Below, one piece after another: positions 9,727 to 20,985 of a stretch of DNA of 64,000 bases. Made by a program: the position numbers and the translations under genes. The notes under the pieces are model-generated. The model was not told the origin of the DNA, did no database searches, and saw only the letters and a program-made list of their open reading frames with translations. Each line of letters opens with the position of its first letter. Position 1 is the stretch's first letter. Origin of the DNA: Pomphorhynchus laevis (lineage: Eukaryota; Acanthocephala; Palaeacanthocephala; Echinorhynchida; Pomphorhynchidae). Location of the stretch: the NCBI GenBank assembly GCA_012934845.2, contig WNNJ02001303.1:62001-126000 (forward strand), given 5' to 3'.

Positions 9727-10510
9727 ACTGGCAGAGAGCAGACTGCGAATGGAAAGGTATCGGAATCTGAATGCCAGGATTCGGTGAGGCATAAGAGATC
9801 GATGGATTGCTTAATGAATTGGTTGACGATAAGGTCTGATTTATTGAGAATAGATATAGTGTTGAGGAAGCCGAGGCGACAACCGTGTGTGGTGGTGAAA
9901 GGGTCTAGACGAGAAGACACATAGGGGAGATGGAGTGCCATCGAATTTTTGGGCGGATGTGGATAACTTGAAAAGTTCCGTATATGTTTCGGATTGAGAG
10001 AGCTGTTTCGCCGTTTTCCTCGCGACGGCGTTTTTCGATGCGGGCAGAAAAGAGTTTTGCAATTTCGGAAGGGGTACGATCGGGGAAATTTCGAATGGTT
10101 GAAGATGACATTAGTTTAAATCGTTGAGAAAGGACAGAGGACGCTGAGAGTGATGCTTGAAAACAATTTTCAGGAGAGGGGGCTTAGAAGGATTAGATTG
10201 AGAAGATTTGTTTAGGCGGATGAATGCGACAGGATAGATGTCCTTGAAAAGGATGGCTTATCCGCAGGAAAAAGAGACGAGAGGATGGATCTGAAGTCGG
10301 AAACATCGAGGTCGAGACGTGCTTGTGGAGATAAGGAGTTGGAAGGAGTGATATTAGTGACGATGACCCGACGATCGCGAGAAGGAAAGCGTTTCCGTAA
10401 AGGACGACGATTGACTTGTGTGTAAGATCACGATAGGAGAGCTGTCAGTTGAAAATTTGGAGGGAGTAGGTTCGACGACGGAGGACATTGAGGATAATGA
10501 TAATAAAGAG
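9727..10510 (-). mobile_element. LINE-A fragment (CR1/L2-like), inverted copy: ORF1 end and start of endonuclease
   Basis: On the minus strand this reads the C-terminal part of ORF1 (NFPDRTPSEIAKLFSARIEK, then NGETALSIRN and HIRPKIRWHSIS). It overlaps the ORF2 start at 9941, which begins MALHLPYVSSRLDPF and continues with LNTISILNKSDLIVNQ and IDLLCLTESWHSDSD, the apurinic-endonuclease N-terminus. The same region on the plus strand at 11385-12072 is nearly identical where aligned, making an inverted repeat with an ~875-bp spacer. This copy keeps ~105 bases of ORF1 that the plus copy lacks. LINE-A moves by target-primed reverse transcription; this fragment is inactive. Confidence 0.88.
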
Positions 10511-10584
10511 GATGGTAGTGTTAATATTGTATTGGATTAGTTGGTAAGAAAATCTGAAAATGTCACTTGTGCCGTATTCACCGA

Positions 10585-10805
10585 GCAACCACTAGTTATT
10601 GTTCCTGATTACTTAATTTTAAAAAGAACTTAGCTCCTCGAAACCAAAATTATTGTATCGTCATAGCTTTTGATAACTTTTCGGGAATGAAACGACGCGG
10701 TCTATGATAAACATTCGTGCTTTTAGCCGCTTAGCGGCGTCGTGCATAATTAAAATATCCAACCCGTACGATTAACACGAGCAAGGGAAAATAGTTAGGG
10801 ATAAT
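10585..10805 (+). repeat. Detached unit of the 320-bp tandem repeat
   Basis: Matches the units at 3730-4490 through 'aaaaagaacttagctcctcgaaacc', 'gacgacgcggtctatga' and 'aacccgtacgattaacac'. The hairpin part is mostly lost. It occupies the space between the two opposed LINE-A copies. Confidence 0.8.
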
Positions 10806-10829
10806 ACAGAAAAAAATTGAATAGTTAAA

Positions 10830-13741
10830 TACACATTCCAGATTTTTCCTGTGAATTCCGCTCGCTACTCTCGCGTATTGAGCTTAATCTCTCAATAAGC
10901 TCAAGTAGATCGTCTCGCTGAGCTCGCCGATCAGTTGCAGTAGCCAATTTAACAACACAAAAGGACGTTAATGGGAGGACGTAAGAAAACAGATACAATC
11001 GACGCCAACGATGATCAACTGCAAGTACAGTGATCGACACACGACTGAGGCGTCTGGACAATAATCGCCTGCGACAAAAATAAGTCTTAAGAAGATTTCC
11101 TATGTAGATTTTGTGCAAACAAATTAATCCGCAAACTATCGCATAAGCACATATCAACATTTAACACGTCCACTCAAACTACCCCGTCGTTTCTAATGCA
11201 TTTTCTCCACCCAACGACGCCATCACCATATACACTTCCCCTCCAGTTCCATCTTCACTATCCGACACACCCGTCCCGTTCATCCTTTCTCTTTTATCAA
11301 TAATTTACATCCATCAATCAAATTATCTCCATCAACCTAACGATCCTTACACTCATAACCTTTCCTCATATCGCTTGCCGCCCTCTTTTTTATCATTATC
11401 CTCTATGTCTCCCGTCGTCAAACCTACACCCTCCGAATCTTCAACTGCCAGCTCTCCTATCGTGATCTTACACACAAGTCAATCGTCCTCCTTTACGGAA
11501 ACGCTTTCCTTCTCGCGATCGTCGGGTCATCGTCACTAATATCACTCCTTCCAACTCCTTATCTCCACAAGCACGTCTCGACCTCGATGTTTCCGACTTC
11601 AGATCCATCCTCTCGTCTCTTTTTCCTGCGGATAAGCCATCCTTTTCAAGGACATCTATCCTGTCGCATTCATCCGCCTAAACAAATCTTCTCAATCTAA
11701 TCCTTCTAAGCCCCCTCTCCTGAAAATTGTTTTCAAGCATCACTCTCAGCGTCCTCTGTCCTTTCTCAACGATTTAAACTAATGTCATCTTCAACCATTC
11801 GAAATTTCCCTGATCGTACCCCTTCTGAAATCGTCCACACCCGCCCCAAAATTCGATGGCGATCCATTTCCCCTATGTGTATTCTCGTATAGACCCTTTC
11901 ACCACCACAGACGGTTTACGCCTCGACCTCCTCAACACTAGATCTATTCTCAAAAAATCCGATCTTATCCTCAACCTATTCATCAAGCAATCCATCGATA
12001 TCTTCTGCCTCACCGAATTCAGGCCCTTAGATTTGGACGACCTCTCCATTCGCCGTCTGCTCGCTGCCAGTTGCTCACCAGTCAAATCCGCCCGCCCCTG
12101 AGGTCATCCACTTCTAAATTATCTAATCTTGGCGGCATTATCGAATTTGCCCGTCACCCGCGTCTCTTCGCAAAATCACTCCCCCTTTAGGTCCTTGCTA
12201 TTTAGAATTGCTCACTTGTCGTTCTTCTAGCCAGATCACTCTGGATCACTCCGTTGTTTACCGTCCTGGTTCATCAGCTCCTACATCTTTATTTTTACAA
12301 TTATCGCTGAACTTCTTTCCCATTATTCTTTGTTTTCCATCTATTCACTCGTTCTAGGCGACTTCAACATCTTTTTCGAGCGACCCTCTTCCACCGATTA
12401 AATCCGGTTCATCAACATTCTATCCAACTAGAATTGCAAAGTAATCTCCACTGACCGTACATATATCCTTGGCAAGGCACTCGACATCATATATGTCCCC
12501 CGGTCGTTTTGCTGCCTACACCTCACTGTCCATCTCCGATTCTGGTATATCCGATCACTTTCTCGTCACCCTTGATCTCACTTCCAAGCATACCCCGCTT
12601 CACAAACCTACCATCCTAAGTCGCCCTTGGAGAAAACTTGACCTCCCCTTCTACGCTTCGCCTTACTTAAATTGTCTCTATCTTCTCACACAATAACATC
12701 ATACTCTCCTCACGATCTTACCTTTATTTTCGACTCTGAACTCACATCCACTCCCGATCTTCTCTTGCCCATCAAGCCTCGCCCTCACCGTCGTTTGCAG
12801 CATGTCCCATGGTTTGACATCCAATGAATACTCTCAAAGCGTCGACTCCGTCATGCTTTTCGAGTCTATAACCGCTCTCTCATACGTCATATCCGCTCGC
12901 TCACTCCGGCTTTCCGTGATTCCAATCTAGCTCTTCGCCAGTCTCATCTCCATCTACTACGTACCAAACGCAACTCCTTCTGACAGCATTAAATCAACAC
13001 TTCATTCAACTCAAAGTCTCTCTGGTATACTTTTAACTCAATCCTTTCTCGCTCCTCTTCGTATTGCAACATAAATCCCGATGATTATTTGTCATTTCTT
13101 TTGACCAAAGTATCCACGTTGTTCTCTCACAACACCGTATCCATTCCATCTCACCGCTAATCGCCTCGCCTCATCCTCCAGGAATTCTTTCATCTTCTCC
13201 CTGTCTCACTTTTCCGAAGTCTCATCTGATATTGTCCTTGCCCAACAAAACCTAACCTACTAATTCCCTGCCTACATCATCCTTAAATCCATATCCTCAT
13301 TGATATCTCCTTTCCTCACCATCTTGTTTAACTCGTCCATCCACAGTCGTATCTTTCCTTTACACTTAAGATTCGCCATCTTTCGTCCCCTTCTTAAGAA
13401 ACAATGGCTCGACCCCTCACTTCCTTCTAGCTATCGCCCCATTTCACTCCTCCCTACTCTTTCAAAGATCTTAAAGCGCCTTATCTTAATACAGATCAAC
13501 ATTTATCTCACTTGATTCAATCTGTCCTCTCCTTTACAATTCGCTTTCCGCTCTAATCACTCCACAAAAATCGCCTTAAAGAAAGTTAACAGCGATTTAC
13601 CATTTCTCATGACAAGGCTGTATATATTGTTCTCATCTCCAACGACCTCTCCTTCGCCTTCGATATCGTCGACCACTCCATCCTACTTTCTTGCCTTCGT
13701 TATGATTACGGCTTTTCTTATTCCTCCGTAGCATGGTTTGC

Positions 13742-13835
<94 letters not shown>

Positions 13836-14297
13836 TATATATATATATCAAACCCTTCTTTTCGCATCTGTTCAAATTCATCACCCTCTCCTTTCATCCC
13901 TATTTTCTGCAGGGTCCCACAAGGTTCAGTCCTAGGCCCCTGCTTTTTTCTCTTCTACCCAAAAATCTCTCTCCGTTTATCAAACCTTACTCATTTAACC
14001 TCATTCAATACGCCGGTGACATCCTCATGCACCCGCCCATCGCATACACGATATCATAATTTCCGCCTCCAACTATCTTTCTTCTATCTATAAATTTCTC
14101 TCCCATCTTCGTCATGTTCTAAACCCAGACATGTTCAAAATAAAGTGGATCATTCCCCTTCAACCTAACATATCTCCTCCCTCTGTATCTTTTACCGTAT
14201 CCGCCCCATATCTACATCCGTTCTTGTATATCTCTACTTTCATCGTTTCTCTTCCATAAAATCGATTACCGCCTCAGCCTTTTCACTAATTCTCCAA
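10830..14297 (+). mobile_element. LINE-A copy (CR1/L2-like), degraded, cut at 14297
   Basis: The 5' end shares 'acattccagatt' and 'tccgctcgctac' with the copy at 16650. ORF1 remains run to a TAG at 11890-11892; ORF2 starts at 11856 (MAIHFPYVYSRIDPF), overlapping by 37 bases. Endonuclease pieces (LNTRSILKKSDLI, IDIFCLTE, then ISDSGISDHFLVTLDL near 12530) are followed by linker and RT parts (near 13300: ISPFLTILFNSS, LLKKQWLDPSLPSSYRPIS). Many frameshifts and stops. An AT dinucleotide run (13744-13850) has expanded inside the RT. At 14297 the element is cut by the permuted duplicate block and its 3' end is missing. Confidence 0.85.
13744..13850. repeat. AT dinucleotide microsatellite inside LINE-A
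   Basis: About 105 bases of (AT)n interrupted by 'aaat' and 'taat'. It lies where other LINE-A copies read 'cctcatatctatcaracc' (SYLSxR in the RT), so the run grew from the 'catat' in that codon context. Confidence 0.95.
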
Positions 14298-15447
14298 AAA
14301 AGAGGGCATTGTTGAGTTTTTAATCGTCGTTGAGTTATAATTGCAAAATCAAGTGAGAAACGTCAATATGGAAGCGATCTATTTTATTCGGATATGTACA
14401 TATCTTAGTAGATTTGCATTATCTACATTATGTGTCTAATTTAATAGATGTATGATCCATTAAACCGTTAAATGTTACACCACCGTCCATCTCGTTTAAA
14501 TTACGTTCTCAATTCCATTTATATACATGTATTTTTGGTTCGTGGATAACATTTTTAAATAACATTTAAAAATGTTAATAATGTTGTGGATAACATTTGA
14601 TTCGTGGAAAACATTTTTATTTAAATTTGTTCGCTTATGATTTTGATAAAAACATTCGTTGTAGAGTAATCATCTTCCATTTAATTAAAAATACAATTTC
14701 GCAGTAACAAAAACATTATTATTGACTATTATAGTCAAATTTCAGTAAAGTTTAATATTTACAAAGCTAATTACTTAAATACACGGTTCATATTTGATCC
14801 AAATCAAATATTACAAGACTTCCAATTAAAAAAGAGTATTGAAATGGAATATCTCGTCCTGTAAACCCATATAATTAATTATTAATTATAAATAAACTTT
14901 ATAAATAAACTCGTTTCATGAATTACTTTATTTTTATAAATGAATGATTTTTTACAATTAATGCATTACTTCGAAATAACTAATGTCATTACTTTAGTTA
15001 TAAATAATTTACATAAGAAATTTGACAATTATAATCTTTGGATTCTTAGATTCATTCAGGCAATTATGTAAATTATAAGCAATTAAAATTGTATTGTAAT
15101 ATTAATTAATAATATTATATTTTATTAAATAATAAACATTATTTACAGTTCACCTCTGATTATTTCATTTAAGAAATCTATTGCTATTTTGATTTAAAGT
15201 TAATGAGATTAATTCAATTATATTTAAGAAAGATACTTAATTTTCATAAATTAATTTTCTAAAAAACGTTTTTATTAAAAAACGATTATTGGAAATTTTA
15301 ATAAACTGCAAAATAATAAAGTATTTAAATATTATTTCAAAGGAAATTTAGCATGATTCGATTTACATCAGTCAGCTTTTATGCCGGGGTCAATAATGAT
15401 TGAGCCGTAATTTAATCCCGCATTGTAATTTGTAAATCGCTGATTAG
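14298..15447. repeat. Permuted duplicate: block B, 68-bp linker, block A
   Basis: 14298-14994 copies 5388-6083 (block B) and 15063-15447 copies 4741-5125 (block A), both in the original orientation but in exchanged order. The 262-bp spacer of the source is absent, and a different short linker (14995-15062) joins the blocks. The left edge falls inside the LINE-A reverse transcriptase, right after 'cactaattctcc'; the right edge is about 95 bases from a Csk-like exon. Confidence 0.9.
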
Positions 15448-15542
15448 AAACATTATAATTCAAATTACACGATATATACAAAGTGCAAATATAGCAAAAT
15501 TAAGAAATCGTCAATATCATAAAGCAGACTTCTGTGTATTAC

Positions 15543-15674
15543 GTGATTTGAATCCAAAAGATAAAGTTCTTCTCCAGATCGAAATGATAGATCATTATCA
15601 TTATCTCCGGTAAATGAGAACATGCATATTAAATGACGATCGTTTTCATCGCTGATCAGTTTAGCATTGGGTGA
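15543..15674 (-). CDS. Csk-like tyrosine kinase, exon with first half of SH3 domain
   Basis: Minus-strand exon of exactly 44 codons, open from a strong acceptor (pyrimidine tract ending TCTCCTTAG) to a GTAATA donor. It begins SPNAKLISDENDRHLICM and continues FSFTGDNDNDLSFRSGEELYLLDSNH. 'FTGDNDNDLSFRSGEELYLL' is the typical first half of an SH3 domain (acidic RT loop, then DLSFxxGExL); the usual ALYDY is replaced by CMFSF. Both ends are phase 0, matching the 9131-9237 exon. The N-terminal exon(s) should lie further right on the minus strand but were not recognised. Confidence 0.85.
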
Positions 15675-16649
15675 CTAAGGAGAAAGAAAGAATGTAAAAT
15701 TATAATTTAGCGTTTTAATTATATATAGCCTACCAAATTAGTAGCAGTGAACGGTGACAACATTGTCTACGTTTAAAATATTTGTGCCACCTTAATCGCG
15801 ATTTAGATGAAGATAAATATATCAAATGTGTGTGAATATCAATAAAATAGTTAATAATTTTACCAATTTTAACTGGTTGTTTAATAGTTCAGTTCATAGA
15901 ATAATGAGCAAAATTTATAGGTCAGAATGACCTATTATGTCATTATTTAAATCAAAACATAAGGAATAACATCACTGTAATTAACATTACAGTGATAAAA
16001 CTATTTTAGATAGATTTGCTACTCTCTAGGAGTTTACAAAAGTCTATAAGACGAACTCAACACTTACTTGAAAAATGTTTCTGTAGACAGATATTGTTCT
16101 ATTTATTAAATAACTCATTTCAGTAATGATTTGTAAATAAAAAAGATACAAATAAAGGGTCATCAGACGAAAACAGTACTTCTAATCGATTAGAAGTACT
16201 AATCAAGAGTAACATATAACCTAATCAAAGCAGACGAATAGTTATTTAATTTATTGCTATTAAGTTCGTATATTTGATACATCAAAATAACGATATAATA
16301 CATTAATCATTTATAACACAACATCCTATTTTATATCACATTGATCCAAAGATCATATTTAGACATCATATTGAGCGTCAAAACATATAGATTAAAAATG
16401 GTGGTTTGTCGGTATCGCACAATTCTCTTTAAAGTATACGGTTGGATGCAGTGTAATTGAACATTCCAATTATGTGCATTGCCAGCACCGATTATGTGAC
16501 AAGCCTCCTGCTTATCCTCTATTTGCCGATCTAGCTTCCAGCATTCCCAATATCGTTCTTATATCGACCTTTGGCGCATTTATCGTTATAATCCCTCGTC
16601 TTCAATCATCTTCATATATCTTTATATGAAGATAAAGAACAAAAAATTT
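15675..16649. other. AT-rich DNA, no gene recognised
   Basis: Presumed 5' intron or upstream sequence of the Csk-like gene. No open frame, domain or known element was recognised between the SH3 exon and the 5' end of the next LINE-A copy. A small inverted word pair 'tacttctaatcgattagaagta' (16180-16201) is present. Confidence 0.5.
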
Positions 16650-16735
16650 TAAGATCTTAAACACACATTCCAGATTATTCCTGTCAGTTCCGCTCGCTAC
16701 GCTCGCGGATTGAGCTCAATCTATCGATAAAAGTC

Positions 16736-18058
16736 ATGCCTAAAAAAGCGCGATCTCAGATCCCTGTTCCTGATCAAGAATCTTCCACATCAGAATGCAA
16801 TGATGGTTATACCAGCTTTGAAGTTGGATCCGATTCCAAAGATTGCGATGTATGGACACTTGTTCGTGTTAAAATATCCGACCACTCGGTGTATAAACGT
16901 AAACATTTCACTTGCGGTTTTTGTACATCAGTACGACTACTACAGTTATCCTGCTCATCTACTCCTGTATCACACACGACCACTCAAACCAATGCTGTTT
17001 TAGATGTTTCCCTCGCATCAACACCTGAGTTCGCATCATATAATCCCATTATTAAACCTACTCTCTCACACACTCCTCGTTCAACTACGTACCAAACTTC
17101 CATTAATCTTTCTCATTCTAACAATGCTAACGGTAAAGCTTTTCATCTCGTACCTCCTCTTTCCTATTCCTCCCCCAATCTAAATAAATCTCAACTTCTT
17201 TATTCTCCTCACGTACTCCTTACTCGACCTCCCCTGTATCACTCTCAATAATTTACACCCTTCCATCAAAATCATTTCCAGTAACATTTCCGATCAACTG
17301 ATTCAAAACTCCATTCCTGTCACTCATGCCCTAACCTATTTTAATTCTCCTTACTCTACCTCCCACGTAACACTTCCAAATAATTTACATCCTTCATTTA
17401 AAATCATATCCAGTCACATCTCTGATCAACCGATTCAACACCCCGCTCCTGTCACACTTGCTCCAACCAATATTAATTCTTTATCAAGCACCCCTGTCAT
17501 TTCCACTTCTATCTGCACATCTACCTCGACTCCTACCAGCTCTGTCCGTCCACCACTTTCACGAAATCGCTTTCCTTCGCGCGATCGCTGTATAATCATA
17601 TCAAACTTAAAGTTTCCGAATCTGCTTCTCCACAATCTCGCCTCGATGATGATGTATCTGCTTTCAGGTCGATCCTAGCAACCATACCTCCTGATGATAA
17701 CCCATCACTCTTCAATAATATCGCTCCTGTATCCTTTATTCGTTTAAACAAATCCACTAAATCCAATCATCTCAGTCCTCCACTCTTAAAAATTGTTTTC
17801 CGACATAGTTCACATGCCTATTCGGTACTCTCCCAACGTTTTAAACTTCTTACCACTTCATCTACTTGTCGTATCTTTCCTGACCGCTCCCCTTCTGATA
17901 TTGCCCAGCTCAATTTAGCTCGCATTGAAAAACATCGCCTTGAAACAAACGGTGAGTCATCTTTATCTATACGTAAAATCAACGGAAATTTTCACGTTCT
18001 TCACACAAGGCCAAAAATTCGATGGCGTCCCATCTCTCCCCCTTGTCTTCTTCGCTAG
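16736..18058 (+). pseudogene. LINE-A ORF1 (nucleic-acid-binding protein), frameshifted
   Basis: ORF1 proteins coat the element RNA. It starts MPKKARSQIPVPDQESS, has a CxxC (CGFC) near residue 60, then a long Ser/Thr/Pro-rich part, ending in a conserved C-terminal domain (17600-18058): SRLDDDVSAFRSIL, PVSFIRLNK, PPLLKIVF, RIFPDRSPSDIAQLNLARIE, then KIRWRPISP and stop TAG. Such an RRM-like plus basic tail is common in this kind of ORF1. The first part and the last part are in one frame; the middle (about 17240-17590) is readable only in another, so two frameshifts separate them. The middle contains a ~132-bp tandem duplication ('aataatttacayccttc' at 17247 and 17379). The same 3' domain is present in the copies at 9.9, 11.5 and 21.3 kb. 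Confidence 0.8.
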
Positions 18059-18888
18059 TCGATCTCGCTCCTAAGCATACTTTTCGTCTTAGTCTATTCA
18101 ATACTCGCTCCATTCTTCATAAAGCTGATATGCTTCTCGATATCTTCGATCAATTATCTATCGATATTCTCTGCATTACCGAATCCTGGCACTCTGACTC
18201 CGACGATCTTGCTATTCGTCGTCTATGTCGCTCTGGTTGTTCTCTAGTTGAATCAGCTCGTCAAATTACATCTCATACATCTACTGCGTCTAACCATGGC
18301 GGTATTGTTGCCATTGCTCGTCACCCAATGTCTTTACGTAAAATCAACGTTAACATCCGTTACACTTCGTTCGAATTACTCATATGCAGATTATCAACGC
18401 CTTTCCCTCTGGAACTTGTGATTGTATACCGTCCAGGTTCAGTTGCCCCATCACGTATCTTCTTTAACGACCTTGCAGATCTAATGTCTCACTGTTCATT
18501 GTCTTATACTCCTTCTTTTGTTCTCGGTGACTTTAACATTCGTCTTGATCGCCCGTCTGACTCTGACTCTATCACTTTAACTAATCTTTTTTCTGATTTT
18601 AACTATAAATTACTTTCAACAAGCCCAACTCATATTCTCGGCGGTGCTCTCGACATCATTGCTGTTCCTAACTGCTTCAATGACTATACCTCCTTGTCAA
18701 TTACTGATCCTGGTTTGTCCGATCATTTCCTTGTCACTCTTACTCTTACTCGTCCCCATCCTCCTTCTCCGCCTTTACCTTTATCTACACCAAGTCGACC
18801 CTGGAAGCTTCTCGATATCCCTGTTCTCTGCACAGCCTTACTCAATTCTTCACTCTTTTCACTTCCTCTTAACTATCTCTCCCGATGA
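18022..18888 (+). pseudogene. LINE-A ORF2, apurinic-type endonuclease part
   Basis: Starts MASHLSPLSSSLVDLAPK, 37 bases before the end of ORF1 in the -1 frame. Endonuclease motifs run in order: LFNTRSILHKADMLLDIF (first Asn), ILCITESWH (catalytic Glu), NHGGIVAIARH, ELVIVYRPGS (catalytic region), VLGDFNIRLDR (GDFN), and ISDHFLVTL equivalent LSDHFLVTLTL (final SDH). All key residues expected of an EEP-fold nuclease are visible, so this part looks sound. The frame leaves the true protein near 18840-18888, where a frameshift moves the coding into the next frame. Confidence 0.88.
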
Positions 18889-20239
18889 TCTCTGCATTCT
18901 GTTTGATTCTGAACTTACGTCGATCCTCAATAACCTTCTGCCTAGTCGACTTCGACGTTCCCAGCGCTTGCGCCATGCTCCCTGGTTCGATTCTGACTGT
19001 AGTCTTTCTAAGCGTCGACTCCGTCACTCTTTTCGTATGTATAAACGCTTTCTTAAACATTTACCCAACTCACTCTCTCCAAATCTTCGTGATTCCTACT
19101 TTTCTCAACGCCGTTCACATCTCATTCTTATACGTACTAAACGTACTCTCTTTTGGTGAAATCAACTCGAGTCATCTTCCAACTCTAAATCTCATTGGAA
19201 AATCTTAAACTCAATTCTTTCACGATCATCATCCCCTTGTAATATAAATCCTGATGAATTTTCTTCTTAGCTACAAACTAAGTTATCTAATTTACTTTCC
19301 CTACTACCCATAGCCCCCTTGTACCCACTCTTCTCTTTAAATAATTCCCTCCCAGAACTATTCCACCTTCTTCCCGTTTCGTCTGATGAAGTTTCTTCGG
19401 TTCTGCTGTCATTACCTAATAAAACCTCTCCTTCTGACCCAATTCCCACTCACTTGCTTAAAAATAACTGCTCCTTTATCTTACCCTTCCTAACCACATT
19501 GTTCAACTCGTCCATCCGTAGCCGTACATTTCCTTCCATCTGGAAATGCGCCACTGTTCGTCCTCTCATCAAAAAGCAATCTCTCGACTCCTCACTACCA
19601 TCTTCGTACCGTCCTATTTCACTTCTCCCAACCCTCTCTAAACTCCTTGAGCGTCTCTTTCTTAAGCAAGTTAATACATATCTCTATTCCTCTAACTTAT
19701 TTCCTCCCTTCCAAGCCGCTTTTCGCTCTAATTACTCTACCGAAATTGCCTGTCTTAAAGTTTATAACGACTTACTCATATCGCGCGATCATAAATTATG
19801 TAGTGTCATAGTTTCTCTTGATCTATCGTCTGCTTTTGACATCGTCGATCACTCGATTCTTCTCCATCGCCTTCGTCATGATTATGGCTTCTCTTTACCC
19901 ACTGTATCATGGTTTTCTTCATATCTATCAAACCGTACATTTCGCGTATATTCTAACTCTTCTCTCGCCCATCCTTCGTCCATTCCGTCCGGTGTTCCAC
20001 AAGGCTCCGTATTAGGCCCTATACTTTTCTATCTTCTTCTTCTTGATTTGTCTTCAATTTCTCATAAATTTAACTTCCATGTTATGCAATATGCTGATGA
20101 CATCCTCATCTATGCTCATGCACATGTTTATCGTATTCACGATCTTAGTGTTTCCGCTCCGGACTGTCTTGTCTCAATTTCCAATCATCTTTCTTCCCTT
20201 CGCCTTTCTCTAAATCCTGATAAATCCAAAATTATGTGA
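18845..20239 (+). pseudogene. LINE-A ORF2, linker and reverse transcriptase
   Basis: After the frameshift the linker continues (SPDDLCILFDSELTSIL, then RHAPWFDSDCSLSKRRLRHS and YKRFLK) up to a stop near 19157. RT resumes by 19319. Motifs: SLPNKTSPSDPIPTHLLK, RPLIKKQSLDSSLPSSYRPI, SLDLSSAFDIVDHSILL (motif A, catalytic Asp), GVPQGSVLGPILF (motif B), QYADDILIYAH (motif C with YADD intact) and LRLSLNPDKSKIM (motif D), followed by a TGA in place of Trp. It polymerises cDNA at the nicked target. Two or more stops plus the frameshift break the ORF. Confidence 0.88.
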
Positions 20240-20391
20240 ATCCTACCTCGACGCCTCGGCTTCGAACCTCCCTTCGTATCATTAAATTCTACAATTCTTC
20301 CTATCGTTGATAATCTCGTTTTTTAGGCTCCCATTTTGACAACCGACTTTCACTTAAACCTTTCGTTAGAGATAAAGTACGCTCATCTACC

Positions 20392-20928
20392 TTGATACTC
20401 CGCAACCACCGTCAAGTTCGTAGATTGATCGATTTCTCTTCTTGTATGACTCTCATATCATCTCTCCTTTTTTCTAGACTCGATTATTGTCTTAGTCTAT
20501 TTTCCAACTCACCTAAATCCACTCTTCTTCCCCTACAACGCATCGTCAACACAGCTGTCCAAATTCTGCTCCGTCTTCGTCGTTTTGATCATACATCTTA
20601 CCATCTTGCTTCTCTCGATTTGCCTACAATTTATTGTCGTGTTCAAATTCGTCTTCTTATCGTTGCTTTCCGCCTTGTAACTTTTCATACCCCTTCATTT
20701 CTCAACCTTCCTTTTCTTGATAATTCTCGTCCTGTTTACTGTTCCTTGCGTTCCTGTAATTCCCTTCTTTTACATGTCCCAAACTACTCTACCTCCTTTG
20801 GACTCCGCTCCTTCCTGGTGGCTGCTCCTCTATCGTGGAATCATCTGCCCATTCATATACGCCAATCAACTTCCCTGCAGTGCTTCAAACGACAAATCCG
20901 ATCCCATTTTAACAATTTAACTGCTTGA
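20392..20928 (+). pseudogene. LINE-A ORF2, C-terminal part
   Basis: C-terminal thumb and tail in yet another frame: SLLFSRLDYCLSLFSNSP, LLPLQRIVNTAVQILLRLRR, FDHTSYHLASLDLPTIYCR, then LRSFLVAAPLSWNHLPIHIR and a stop after HFNNLTA. 'WNxLPxxIRxSxSLxxFKRxLKxHL' is the standard CR1/L2 C-terminus, here WNHLPIHIRQSTSLQCFKR. The same tail is recognisable in the copies ending at 24.4 and 25.9 kb. Confidence 0.85.
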
Positions 20929-20949
20929 CTTTCTCATTTTTGTTTGTGG

Positions 20950-20985
20950 ACTTGTAAGCGTACAGCTTGTACGCATTTGCCACAT
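20950..20985 (+). ncRNA. LINE-A 3' hairpin (RT recognition element candidate)
   Basis: GCGTAC (20958-20963) pairs with GTACGC (20969-20974) around a 5-base loop and is followed by 'atttgccac'. The equivalent site in the next copies is GCGTGC/GCACGC (24370-24385) and GCGC/GCGC (25945-25958), each in the context 'gtaagc...gc[ac]t[tg]tgcca'. The A-T to G-C exchange with pairing kept suggests selection for the stem. LINEs of several clades need such a 3' stem-loop for reverse-transcriptase binding. Confidence 0.7.

Larger units (their letters stand above)
9238..15542 (-). other. Csk-like gene intron (about 6.3 kb) with opposed LINE copies
   Basis: Intron between the two SH3 exons. Going rightwards it holds a hammerhead-like motif (9505-9537), an inverted LINE-A piece (9727-10510), a detached unit of the 320-bp repeat (10585-10805), a plus-strand LINE-A copy (10830-14297) and the permuted duplication (14298-15447). 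No host exon was recognised inside. Confidence 0.7.

Noticed and set aside
10825-11160. 111-codon minus-strand frame near the LINE-A 5' end
   Set aside because: Antisense to the LINE-A 5' region and ORF1 start; no protein family recognised.
13633-13935. Open frames of alternating Ile-Tyr on both strands
   Set aside because: Translation of an AT microsatellite inside LINE-A, not genes.
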